In this document: piece after piece, positions 26,993 to 35,839 of the stretch
Layout of the letters: each line of letters opens with the position of its first letter
How positions within the stretch are numbered: the first letter of the stretch is position 1
NCBI RefSeq assembly: GCF_013403915.1
Contig: NZ_JABFDI010000011.1
Span: 62,001 to 126,000, forward strand
Length of the DNA: 64,000 nt
Reading direction: 5' to 3'
Source of the DNA: Winogradskyella pacifica
GTDB lineage: Bacteria > Bacteroidota > Bacteroidia > Flavobacteriales > Flavobacteriaceae
Notes under the pieces: generated by a model
The model's input: the letters and a program-made list of their open reading frames with translations, nothing else
Database searches by the model: none
What the model was told of the DNA's origin: nothing
Made by a program: the position numbers and the translations under genes

Positions 26993-29900
26993 GTGAAGAG
27001 ACTAGAACATTTAATCAAAAAAAGATATTTATTATTTATATCTACATTTATATTAATCATTATAGGCATCTTATTTATTCTTCAAAGTAGCGTTAATGAT
27101 CAAAAAGGAGAAGCTTTATTAATTAATAAAGCATCTGAGCAGTGTATGTTAAACGAACGTATGAATAGCTTAGTATATTCTTTTGAAAGTCTTAATGGAG
27201 ATACGATCAGCTCAGAAATAATAGGGGCGTTTAAAGACTATGTTGATGAATTTGAAAACACACATCATTATTTAGATTCTGTAAATAAACTAGAAGGAGG
27301 AAGTAAAGTATTAGATTCTTTACTTAAAATAACGGATACACAATCACAGAAAATAGTTTCGTCTAGTAGGAATATTATAAACAATCCTAATAAAAATTTA
27401 ATTGCCGAAGATGTAAATAGTATAGCAGACGCAGAATTGCCTTATTTCTTAACGATGCAGTCTGTAATTAGAGAATATCAAAAGAGTGCTGATAAAAATC
27501 TTCAAAATCTTTTACAAACGATTTATATCCTCGCATTTATTGCGATATTAATATTATTGGGGGAATTCCTATTTGTTTTAGTTCCTGCACTAAAGCAATT
27601 ATTTGAGCAAAATAATAAACTAGTAGAAGTAAATAGTGAACTAGGAAAATCTCAAACCAAGATAAAAGAAAATTTATTAGAGCTAACAAGTCTTAAAATA
27701 GATTTAGAAAAAAGAGAGGCTTATAATAAAGTATTTATTGAGCAAGCACCAACAGCTATTGCCATGTTAGATAATGATATGAGATATATAGCAGTATCTC
27801 AGCGGTGGGTCACTGATTTTAAAATGGAGAATGAAGAGATTATTGGTCGTAGCCATTATGATATTTTTCCAGAAATCGGTGAGGATTGGAAAGAGAAGAA
27901 TCAAAGGTGTTTAAATGGTGCTATTGACACTTGTGATGAAGCACCTTTTATCCGTGCGGATGGAACCGTACAATGGATTTTTTGGGATGTACGTCCTTGG
28001 TATATTTCAGAAGGTAAGATTGGAGGTTTACTAATGCATACAGGTGATATAACACACCTAAAGGAAAAGGAAGATGAAAAAAATCGTATAGAAAAAATTT
28101 TAGAAAAATCTAATGAAGTGTCTCGTATTGGGACATGGGATATAGATTTAATTAACGGCACTCTCTTTTGGAGTAAAATCGTGTACGAAATACACGAAGC
28201 TTCTGAAGATTTTAAACCAAATTTAGAAACAGGAATTAATTTTTTTAAAGAAGGACAAAGTAGAGATATTATTGAAAAATCTGTAAATGAAGCGATTGAA
28301 AATGGAACTTCATATGATGTGGAAGTCGAGTTAGTGACGTTAAAGGGTAATATAGTTTGGACACGTGCTATTGGCCAAGCAGAGGTTGTAAATGGGGAAT
28401 GTACACGTATTTTCGGGGTGTTTCAAGATATAAATGAGAAGAAACTTTCTCAAATAGCTTTAAATAAGGCGCATACAGAGTTAGAAGCCATTTTTAATTC
28501 TAAAGCGATTGCTATTGTTGCTACGACTAAAGATGGTATTATAAATAAATTTAATCCTGGGGCGGAAGCTTTAACGGGATATTCTGCAGATGAAATGATA
28601 GGTTTAGAAAGACCAATCTTGTACCATTTCAGAGAAGAATTAGATAACTTTACAGCGGATATCGCTAAACAATATGGAAAAAGTCTTACCGGTTTTAGTG
28701 CACAACAAGAATTAGCAAAATATAATGCTTACGATACGCGAGAATGGCACTACTTGAGAAAGGATGGATCGATTCTTCCTGTTCAATTAACCTTAACATC
28801 CATTAAAGATGAGAAAGGTGAAGTCATTGGGTTTCTAGGAGTGTCTACAGATGTTTCAGAAAAAAGAATGGCTCAAGATGAGCTGTTGCAAAAAAACAAA
28901 CAATTAAATTTTGCTGAAGAGATAACCTTGCTAGGAAATTGGCAATGGGACATAGCTACAGGTAATATAGAAAGTTCTAATAATCTTTATAATATTTTTG
29001 ATCTCAATAGAGATATTGATGTTTTAAATTTTGATACTTATTTTAATTTGGTTCATCCTGATGATAAAGAATTTGTAGGTACCTGTGTAAGACAAATAAT
29101 TGAAGAGAAAACATTTAATAAATTTATACATCGTATTGTAACAGGAGATGGTGTGGTGAAAACCATTCAGGTATTAGGTGGAGTTGTCGCAAATGGTAAT
29201 GGCGAGATTATTAAAATAAATGGCACTAGCCAAGATATTACAGCGACAAAAGAAGCAGAAATAGAATTGAATAATGCGCACATGCAATTAAAAGCAATCT
29301 TTAACTCTGGTCCTATTGCAATTGTATCTACTGATAATAATGGAATATTTACTCATTTTAATAGTGGTGCGGAACATCTATTAGGCTATTCATCTTCGGA
29401 AATGGTAGGATTAAAAGCACCTGAAATTTATCATATAGACGAAGAACTAGATCAATTTAGAATTGATATAGCAGAAAAATATGGTATGGATCCTGAGGGA
29501 TTTGATCCTTATTTGGAATTAGCAAAACGAAATGAATATGATACTCGGGAGTGGACGTATAAAAGAAAAGATGGCTCTACATTTCCTGTAGAATTAACCT
29601 TAACGGCAATTAGGAACGAACAAGGTGAAAAAATTGGATTCTTGGGTGTCGCATTCGATATTACTGAGAAGCAGGTAGTGAAGAATGAGATTTTAAGAAA
29701 AAATCAATTATTAAACTTTGCTGAAGAAATTAGCTTATTAGGAAATTGGCAATGGGATACCGTTGCAGATAAGGTAGAATGGTCTAATAACTTGTATAAT
29801 ATCTTTGGGCTCGATAAGGAGGTACAAACATTAAGTTTTAATACGTATTTTAGTTTTGTTCACCCTGAAGATAAAGATATTGTAACCGATTATTTTGATC

Positions 29901-32900
29901 AAACACGTGTAGAGAAAAGACTTAAGCGACTTACCCACCGTATTATAGCAGGTAATGGTGAGGTTAAAACTGTACAACTTCTAGGTGAAGTTATTACCGA
30001 TCTATTCGGTAATATTATTGAAATGATTGGAACCTGTCAAGATATTACAGCCGCTTATGCCGCAGAAAGAGAATTATTTGATGCCCACACGCAATTAAAA
30101 GCAATATTTAACTCTGGTCCATTAGCCATTGTATCGGTTGATAATGATGGGATTATTACGCATTTTAACTATGGTGCAGAATTTTTATTGGGGTATTCCG
30201 CTTCAGAAATGATTGGATTAAAGAAACCAGAGATTTATCATTTAGATGAAGAGCTTATCGCTTTTAAGAAAGATATTGCTAAAAAGTATAATAAAGATCT
30301 CGACGGTTTTAGTCCTTATTTAGAATTGTCAAAGCAGAATGCTTACGATACAAGAGAATGGACGTTTAGAAGAAAAGATGGTTCAACGTTTCCTGTAGAA
30401 TTAACATTAACGGCCATAAAAAATAATGAGGGTAAAAAAATAGGCTTTTTAGCTGTGTCAAATGATATTACTGAGAGAAAAATTACTCAGAATGAATTGA
30501 TTCGGAAAAACCAAATACTAAATTTTGCAGAGGAAATTACGCTGATGGGGAATTGGCAAGTAGATATTGCAAATGATACCGTTAAATGGTCAACGAACCT
30601 TTATCGTATTTTTCAATTGGATGAAAATACGCATACAACATTAGAGACATATCTTAATTTTTCGCACCCAGAAGATAAGGATCGTGTAGCAGAACACATG
30701 CGTAAGACTGTTGAAGATAAAGCGTTTACGGATATAACGCATCGAATTCAATTAAAAGATGGTACGATAAAAATTGTTCAACTTTTAGCTCAGGTGACTA
30801 CAAATGATTTTGGTGATGTAACAGAAGTTATAGGTACCTGCCAAGATGTTACAGCTCAGAAGATGGCAGAAATAGAACTAATCCGTAAAAACCACTTTTT
30901 AAGTTTTGCAGAACGGATAACCATGATGGGGAATTGGCAATGGGATGTTGTCACTGATAGCTTAAAATGGTCTTCTAATTTGTACAAAATATTTGAACAT
31001 GATGAAAGCATAACTAATCTAAGGTATGATACATTTTACAGTTATGTTCATCCAGACGATAAAGAATATATCGCTAAGTATGTAGCTGATTCGTTCTTAG
31101 AAAAAAAGTTCCCTAGTAATTTTATACACCGTATTGTAACAGGTAGTGGAAAAATAAAAACAGTTCATTTTTTAGGGGAAGTTATACTCAATGAGCAAGG
31201 TGAAGTTCTTGAAATGATGGGAACTTGCCAAGACATCACCGAACAAAAGATGGAGGAAAATAAGTTTAGAGGCTTATTAGAATCGGCTCCAGATGCTATG
31301 GTTATTGTCGATGAAAACGATGAAATCCAATTAATTAATAAAGAAGCTGAAAAATTATTTGGCTACCATATAGACGAATTAATAGGTAAGAAGGTAGAAA
31401 TGCTTATTCCTAAAAGATTTGAAGGCATGCATACGGAACATCGTGCTAGCTTTTTTAGCAATGATCCTGAGAAACGTTTAACAACAGCTAGAAATGAATT
31501 ATATGGTTTAAATAAAGAAGGTAAAGAAATTCCTATTCAAGTAAGTCTTAGTCCTCTTCAAACTGAACAAGGACTATTATTATCAGCGGCGATAAGAGAT
31601 ATAACGGCTCAAAAACAAGCGGAGAATGAAATTTTGCGCAAGAATCAGTTATTAACTTTTGCTGAGAAGATTACGATGATGGGGAATTGGCAATGGAATC
31701 TTATAACAAATGCTGTAGATTGGTCTGCTAACCTTTACAATATATTTGGAGTTGAAGAAAATACGACGATATCGTATGATACCTATTTTAGTTTTGTTCA
31801 TACAGATGATAAAGATAGAGTAACAGCACATGTAGAGAAGTCCATTAATGATAAAGAAGTTATTGACTTAATGCATCGTATTACATTAGTAGATGGAACG
31901 GTAAAAACCATACAACTTTTGGCCGAAGTTATTTTAGATACTACTGGTAATGTGGTTGAAATGATTGGGACCTGCCAAGATGTAACGGCACAGCGAATGG
32001 CAGAAAACAAGTTTAGAGGCTTGTTAGAGTCTGCACCAGATGCCATGGTAATTGTAAATGCAGAAGAAAATATTCAACTTATTAATAAACAGGCTGAAAA
32101 ATTATTTGGTTATTCAGCAGAAGAATTAATTAATAAACCTGTTGAAATTCTTATTCCTAAGCAATCTTCAGAAGACTATGTTTCTTATAGTGACGGTTTT
32201 TTCTCTAACCTAAATGTAAGTGCTATGGGAGTAGGTAATGAAAAAGAACTATTCGCTATAAATAAAAGCGGCATAGAAATACCAATACAAATAAGTTTGA
32301 GCCCGCTTCAAACAGAAGAAGGCTTATTAGTCTCGGCAGCTATACGAGATATAACGGTTCAAAAATTAGCACAAACTAAAATAATAAATGCTAAAAATGA
32401 TTTAGAAGTTTTAGCACAGAAATTAATTATTCAAAATAGTCAACTTGCAGATTTTGCACAGATTACGTCTCATAATCTCCGAGCGCCAGTAAGTAATTTA
32501 AATTCTCTTTTAGGATTTTATGTAGAATCGGATGATAATGAAGAAAAAGACTTTTTGTTTAAAAAATTCGAAGCAGTTATTAGTCATCTTACCGTAACCT
32601 TAAACACGTTGGTAGAGGCGTTAAAAATTAGAAGTGACAATTCTCGGAATAAGGAAGTTATTCGATTTGAAGACGTGCTGAGAACCACAACAGACATTTT
32701 AAGTGGAGAAATATTAAAAACTAGTGCTATAATTAAAGCAGATTTTTCTAAATTGCCATCAATAAATTATGATAAAATTTATTTAGAGAGTATTTTCCTT
32801 AATTTGATAGGAAATGCTATAAAATACAGGTCTAAAGATAGAGATCCACAGATTAGTATAGAATCTGAAAACCACAATGGGAAAATAAAATTAACAATAA

Positions 32901-33094
32901 CAGATAACGGTTTAGGTATAAACTTAGAGAGACATGGTAATAAAATTTTTGGTTTAAATAAAGTATTTCACAGACATCCAGATGCTAAAGGCGTGGGGCT
33001 ATATATGACCAAAACACAAATTGAAGCGATGGGTGGAGCTATTAATGTATCGAGTAAAGTAAATAAAGGGACAACGTTTACAATAATTTTTTAA
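26993..33094 (+). CDS. giant multi-PAS sensor histidine kinase
   Basis: The 2033-residue membrane kinase starts at a GTG just after an in-frame stop. Membrane segments at about 12-30 and 173-198 flank a periplasmic helical domain with QCMLNERMNSL, vaguely like PilJ/type IV pilus sensors. A coiled coil leads to about 12 PAS units between residues 245 and 1795, in three similar sets: units 3/5/7 (FNPGAE..LTGYSADEM type), units 4/6/8/9/11 (GNWQWD..HPEDK type, PAS_3) and units 10/12 (RGLLESAPDAM type). The kinase has DFAQITSHNLRAPVSNLN (phospho-acceptor His1827) and HATPase_c with NLIGNAIKYR, TDNGLGINL and GVGLYMTK. The stimulus is unknown. Confidence 0.93.
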   Translation: MKRLEHLIKKRYLLFISTFILIIIGILFILQSSVNDQKGEALLINKASEQCMLNERMNSLVYSFESLNGDTISSEIIGAFKDYVDEFENTHHYLDSVNKLEGGSKVLDSLLKITDTQSQKIVSSSRNIINNPNKNLIAEDVNSIADAELPYFLTMQSVIREYQKSADKNLQNLLQTIYILAFIAILILLGEFLFVLVPALKQLFEQNNKLVEVNSELGKSQTKIKENLLELTSLKIDLEKREAYNKVFIEQAPTAIAMLDNDMRYIAVSQRWVTDFKMENEEIIGRSHYDIFPEIGEDWKEKNQRCLNGAIDTCDEAPFIRADGTVQWIFWDVRPWYISEGKIGGLLMHTGDITHLKEKEDEKNRIEKILEKSNEVSRIGTWDIDLINGTLFWSKIVYEIHEASEDFKPNLETGINFFKEGQSRDIIEKSVNEAIENGTSYDVEVELVTLKGNIVWTRAIGQAEVVNGECTRIFGVFQDINEKKLSQIALNKAHTELEAIFNSKAIAIVATTKDGIINKFNPGAEALTGYSADEMIGLERPILYHFREELDNFTADIAKQYGKSLTGFSAQQELAKYNAYDTREWHYLRKDGSILPVQLTLTSIKDEKGEVIGFLGVSTDVSEKRMAQDELLQKNKQLNFAEEITLLGNWQWDIATGNIESSNNLYNIFDLNRDIDVLNFDTYFNLVHPDDKEFVGTCVRQIIEEKTFNKFIHRIVTGDGVVKTIQVLGGVVANGNGEIIKINGTSQDITATKEAEIELNNAHMQLKAIFNSGPIAIVSTDNNGIFTHFNSGAEHLLGYSSSEMVGLKAPEIYHIDEELDQFRIDIAEKYGMDPEGFDPYLELAKRNEYDTREWTYKRKDGSTFPVELTLTAIRNEQGEKIGFLGVAFDITEKQVVKNEILRKNQLLNFAEEISLLGNWQWDTVADKVEWSNNLYNIFGLDKEVQTLSFNTYFSFVHPEDKDIVTDYFDQTRVEKRLKRLTHRIIAGNGEVKTVQLLGEVITDLFGNIIEMIGTCQDITAAYAAERELFDAHTQLKAIFNSGPLAIVSVDNDGIITHFNYGAEFLLGYSASEMIGLKKPEIYHLDEELIAFKKDIAKKYNKDLDGFSPYLELSKQNAYDTREWTFRRKDGSTFPVELTLTAIKNNEGKKIGFLAVSNDITERKITQNELIRKNQILNFAEEITLMGNWQVDIANDTVKWSTNLYRIFQLDENTHTTLETYLNFSHPEDKDRVAEHMRKTVEDKAFTDITHRIQLKDGTIKIVQLLAQVTTNDFGDVTEVIGTCQDVTAQKMAEIELIRKNHFLSFAERITMMGNWQWDVVTDSLKWSSNLYKIFEHDESITNLRYDTFYSYVHPDDKEYIAKYVADSFLEKKFPSNFIHRIVTGSGKIKTVHFLGEVILNEQGEVLEMMGTCQDITEQKMEENKFRGLLESAPDAMVIVDENDEIQLINKEAEKLFGYHIDELIGKKVEMLIPKRFEGMHTEHRASFFSNDPEKRLTTARNELYGLNKEGKEIPIQVSLSPLQTEQGLLLSAAIRDITAQKQAENEILRKNQLLTFAEKITMMGNWQWNLITNAVDWSANLYNIFGVEENTTISYDTYFSFVHTDDKDRVTAHVEKSINDKEVIDLMHRITLVDGTVKTIQLLAEVILDTTGNVVEMIGTCQDVTAQRMAENKFRGLLESAPDAMVIVNAEENIQLINKQAEKLFGYSAEELINKPVEILIPKQSSEDYVSYSDGFFSNLNVSAMGVGNEKELFAINKSGIEIPIQISLSPLQTEEGLLVSAAIRDITVQKLAQTKIINAKNDLEVLAQKLIIQNSQLADFAQITSHNLRAPVSNLNSLLGFYVESDDNEEKDFLFKKFEAVISHLTVTLNTLVEALKIRSDNSRNKEVIRFEDVLRTTTDILSGEILKTSAIIKADFSKLPSINYDKIYLESIFLNLIGNAIKYRSKDRDPQISIESENHNGKIKLTITDNGLGINLERHGNKIFGLNKVFHRHPDAKGVGLYMTKTQIEAMGGAINVSSKVNKGTTFTIIF

Positions 33095-33096
33095 TT

Positions 33097-33495
33097 ATGA
33101 ATAGTAATTACAATATATGTGTAATTGATGATGATGACATCTATCAATTTACAATTGTTAAAATACTTAAGTCCATTAATTTAGATAAAAAAATAAGTCT
33201 TTTTTCAGATGGTGAAGAGGCTTTAGAGTTTTTAATAGATAATCTCTATAACAATGAAGAACTTCCAGATATCATATTTTTAGATATTAATATGCCTATT
33301 ATGGATGGTTTTCAATTTATGGAAGAGTATGTGAAAATCAAACCTAAATTAAATAAGAAAATAACGATCTACATGGTGTCTTCTTCTGTTGATCCTGTAG
33401 ATATAGAAAGGGCTAAGAACATTAGCGACATTTCTGACTATATTATAAAGCCAATAAAAGCAGGACAATTGCAAGAAATTATGAATAACCTTTAA
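33097..33495 (+). CDS. single-domain response regulator (CheY-like)
   Basis: The 132-residue receiver domain has the acidic pocket VIDDDD near the N-terminus, the phosphoacceptor Asp in IIFLDINMPIMDG, a switch Ser in MVSSSVDP and the Lys in DYIIKPIKAGQL. No output domain is present. It starts 2 bp after the multi-PAS kinase and is surely its partner, probably acting by protein interaction or as a phosphorelay intermediate. Confidence 0.95.
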   Translation: MNSNYNICVIDDDDIYQFTIVKILKSINLDKKISLFSDGEEALEFLIDNLYNNEELPDIIFLDINMPIMDGFQFMEEYVKIKPKLNKKITIYMVSSSVDPVDIERAKNISDISDYIIKPIKAGQLQEIMNNL

Positions 33496-33521
33496 AAGGA
33501 GGTTTATTGCTTAAATCTTTC

Positions 33522-34160
33522 TTAGACTAATTTATCAATAAACCCAACATTAACCACATGTGTTCCTTTAAAAGGTATAATCGAAACTTTGTCCTCAAAT
33601 AGATGTGTAGCACGTGCTGATTCTAGTTGAATTCTTTGTTCATCTAAATATTCATCTTCAGTGCCATAAATCAATTTCACTTTGGTATCTTTAGCTAGAT
33701 ACTCAAAATCTTCGGCGGTTAATTCCTTCGGAATTCCGCCAGAATGGAGTACAAGCTGTTGGCATTGTAGCTGTCGTTTTGCTATATATCGCATAGCCAC
33801 ACTTACTCCTTGCGAATAGCCGAAAACGATTAAATGAGCACCTTCAGGAATTTTTTCAGCTTCTAATACCGCATCAATATAATTTAGAATATTATCCATT
33901 CCAGCTTCAGTATTATCTCGCGTTAGCCAATTAGCACCAACATGCATTTTAGGCTGAATATAAAACTTGCTTGGAGCTTGTGGAGCAATGATGTAATTGT
34001 CTTCTGCATTTAAGCCTTTAAAATATTTAAGAAAATAACGACTCATATATCCCATACCGTGACATACCAACCAAACCATTTTTGTACGTTCAGAAAGTGT
34101 ATTTAAAGTAGAGTAGGAGTTGGTACTGGTGTATGAGATTTCTTTCTCTTGTGAATTCAT
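33522..34160 (-). CDS. alpha/beta hydrolase, phospholipase/carboxylesterase type
   Basis: The 212-residue hydrolase shows an oxyanion region VWLVCHGMGYMSRYF, a nucleophile elbow VFGYSQGVSVAMRY (Ser in GYSQG), an Asp in IYGTEDEYLDEQ and a His in FKGTHVV, giving a full Ser-Asp-His triad. The substrate is unknown. It is divergent from the thioesterase/menF/menD genes. Since menH is otherwise missing here and MenH is also an alpha/beta hydrolase, it is a possible but weak candidate; the sequence looks more like a carboxylesterase. Confidence 0.8.
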   Translation of the reverse strand: MNSQEKEISYTSTNSYSTLNTLSERTKMVWLVCHGMGYMSRYFLKYFKGLNAEDNYIIAPQAPSKFYIQPKMHVGANWLTRDNTEAGMDNILNYIDAVLEAEKIPEGAHLIVFGYSQGVSVAMRYIAKRQLQCQQLVLHSGGIPKELTAEDFEYLAKDTKVKLIYGTEDEYLDEQRIQLESARATHLFEDKVSIIPFKGTHVVNVGFIDKLV

Positions 34161-34178
34161 TTTTCTAGGCGGTTTCTG

Positions 34179-34186
34179 TATCTTTG
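34179..34186 (+). promoter_or_regulatory. candidate -7 promoter box for the thioesterase/menF genes
   Basis: TATCTTTG fits the TAnnTTTG consensus and lies 28 bp before the preferred thioesterase ATG. It overlaps the alternative TTG start at 34184, which is one reason to reject that start. Confidence 0.5.
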
Positions 34187-34213
34187 TATTCGATTCAAAA
34201 ATACTATTTTTAT

Positions 34214-34639
34214 ATGCAAATGACTAAAGAGGATTTCTTAGCAAAAGCGAATTTAGCAAGCAAAAATACCTTAATGGAAACCTTAGATATTGAAATGGTG
34301 GACTTTGGTGATGATTTTTTAGTAGCCAGAATGCCTGTAACATCTAAAGTGTACCAACCCGATGGAGTATTACATGGAGGAGCCACTGCCGCTTTAGCAG
34401 AAAGTGTTGGTAGTTTTGCTTCGCATATTTTTATAGATACGGAGAATATGTTTGTTCGTGGTTTAGAAATTACAGCGAATCATCTCAAAAGTGTTACCGA
34501 AGGTTATATCTATGCTAAAGCGACATTTTTACATAAAGGACGTACCACGCAATTATTAGATATTAGAGTAACTGATGAAGCCGATAATCTAATTTCAATA
34601 TGTAGACTATCTACGATTTCACTTCCAAAAAAGAAATAA
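34214..34639 (+). CDS. menI: hotdog-fold thioesterase, probable DHNA-CoA thioesterase (MenI)
   Basis: The 141-residue product belongs to the PaaI/YbgC-like hotdog family, with VARMPVTSKVYQPDGVLHGG and ATAALAESVGSFAS; the Glu in ALAES is the usual catalytic residue. Such enzymes hydrolyse 1,4-dihydroxy-2-naphthoyl-CoA in menaquinone synthesis. The placement 4 bp before menF supports this role, which is inferred. The ATG at 34214 is preferred over a TTG at 34184 that overlaps the promoter. Confidence 0.75.
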   Translation: MQMTKEDFLAKANLASKNTLMETLDIEMVDFGDDFLVARMPVTSKVYQPDGVLHGGATAALAESVGSFASHIFIDTENMFVRGLEITANHLKSVTEGYIYAKATFLHKGRTTQLLDIRVTDEADNLISICRLSTISLPKKK

Positions 34640-34642
34640 GTA

Positions 34643-35761
34643 ATGGATTCTATATCCTTTTTTGATGCTTTAGAGCAGCAATACAAAAACAATTTACCTT
34701 TTGTAGTTTACAGTAGACCAATTAATTCAATAATTAAATGTTGGTTGCAAGAGGACGATTCTGTTTATAAATCAGAGACTTTTGCCGAAAGTGGATTTTT
34801 ATTTGCTCCTTTCGATCTCAAGCAAAACAGTATTCTTTTTCCTAAAGAGCATTGTTTGTATTCTGAAATAACAATTGATAATTTAGACGTTGAAGATTTT
34901 GAATCTACTGAGATTCTTCAAAGTGAAAAAGAAAGAATGCAACATATCGATTTGGTTTCTAAAGGAATCGATAGTATTAAAAATAAGGATTTACAAAAAG
35001 TAGTGCTTTCGCGTTGTGAAACAAAATCACTTCAAGATACGAATCCATTAAACATTTTTAAACGGCTTTTTAATACCTATGCAAATGCAATGGTGTACTG
35101 TTGGTATCATCCTAAAGTAGGATTATGGATTGGAGCCACACCAGAGTTATTGTTAAAAATTGAAGGTAAACGACTCACCACCATTTCTTTAGCTGGAACC
35201 CAAGCTTACCAAGAAGACAAGGAAGTAAGCTGGACAAATAAAGAGTTTGAGGAGCAGCAAATTGTAACGGATTACATTACAGAACAACTAAAGCCATATG
35301 CTTCAAATATCAATGTATCAGAAGTAGATACTGTAAGAGCCGGAAATTTATTACATCTTAAAACGAGAATCATTAGTGTTTTAAAAGATGATGCGGATTT
35401 GAAATCGATAATTGAAGCTTTGCATCCAACTCCAGCGGTTTGTGGGTTTTCTAAAGCAAAAGCAAAGGATTTCATACTTAATAATGAAAACTATAGCCGA
35501 GAATATTACACTGGTTTTTTAGGAGAATTAAATTTAACACAAAGCAGAACTCGTAACACTAACAGGCGTAACGTAGAGAATAATGCTTACGCTGTTGTAA
35601 AAACACAGTCTAATTTCTACGTGAATTTACGTTGCATGCAACTCAAAGACTCCAATGCAAATATCTATGTAGGTGGAGGTATTACCAAAGATTCTAACCC
35701 AGAAAACGAATGGGAAGAAACCGTAAATAAAACAGGCACAATCAATACGGTACTTAATTAA
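34643..35761 (+). CDS. menF: isochorismate synthase MenF
   Basis: The 372-residue chorismate-binding enzyme has the conserved core KNKDLQKVVLSRCETKS, WIGATPELLLKIEGKRL, TTISLAGTQ, HPTPAVCGFSKAKA and EYYTGFLGELN, and ends near VGGGITKDSNPENEWEET. It converts chorismate to isochorismate, the first step towards menaquinone. The neighbouring menD makes MenF more likely than a siderophore isochorismate synthase. The N-terminal region is short compared with E. coli MenF but complete for flavobacterial members. Confidence 0.92.
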   Translation: MDSISFFDALEQQYKNNLPFVVYSRPINSIIKCWLQEDDSVYKSETFAESGFLFAPFDLKQNSILFPKEHCLYSEITIDNLDVEDFESTEILQSEKERMQHIDLVSKGIDSIKNKDLQKVVLSRCETKSLQDTNPLNIFKRLFNTYANAMVYCWYHPKVGLWIGATPELLLKIEGKRLTTISLAGTQAYQEDKEVSWTNKEFEEQQIVTDYITEQLKPYASNINVSEVDTVRAGNLLHLKTRIISVLKDDADLKSIIEALHPTPAVCGFSKAKAKDFILNNENYSREYYTGFLGELNLTQSRTRNTNRRNVENNAYAVVKTQSNFYVNLRCMQLKDSNANIYVGGGITKDSNPENEWEETVNKTGTINTVLN

Positions 35762-35824
35762 ATAAAAAATGTAATTAGTTATATTTTTAGTTGAAGCTCT
35801 ATTTTATTATCTCCTTTTATTAGG

Positions 35825-35832
35825 TAATTTTG
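35825..35832 (+). promoter_or_regulatory. candidate -7 promoter box for menD
   Basis: TAATTTTG, matching TAnnTTTG, 7 bp before the menD ATG. The leader would be very short. No clear -33 TTG lies at normal spacing, so confidence is limited. Confidence 0.35.
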
Positions 35833-35839
35833 TATTTAT

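Noticed and set aside
29281..32400. Repeated DNA in the multi-PAS kinase gene as a tandem repeat or CRISPR-like array
   Set aside because: The repeats are diverged PAS coding units of about 390 bp, in frame; there are no short identical repeats with spacers.
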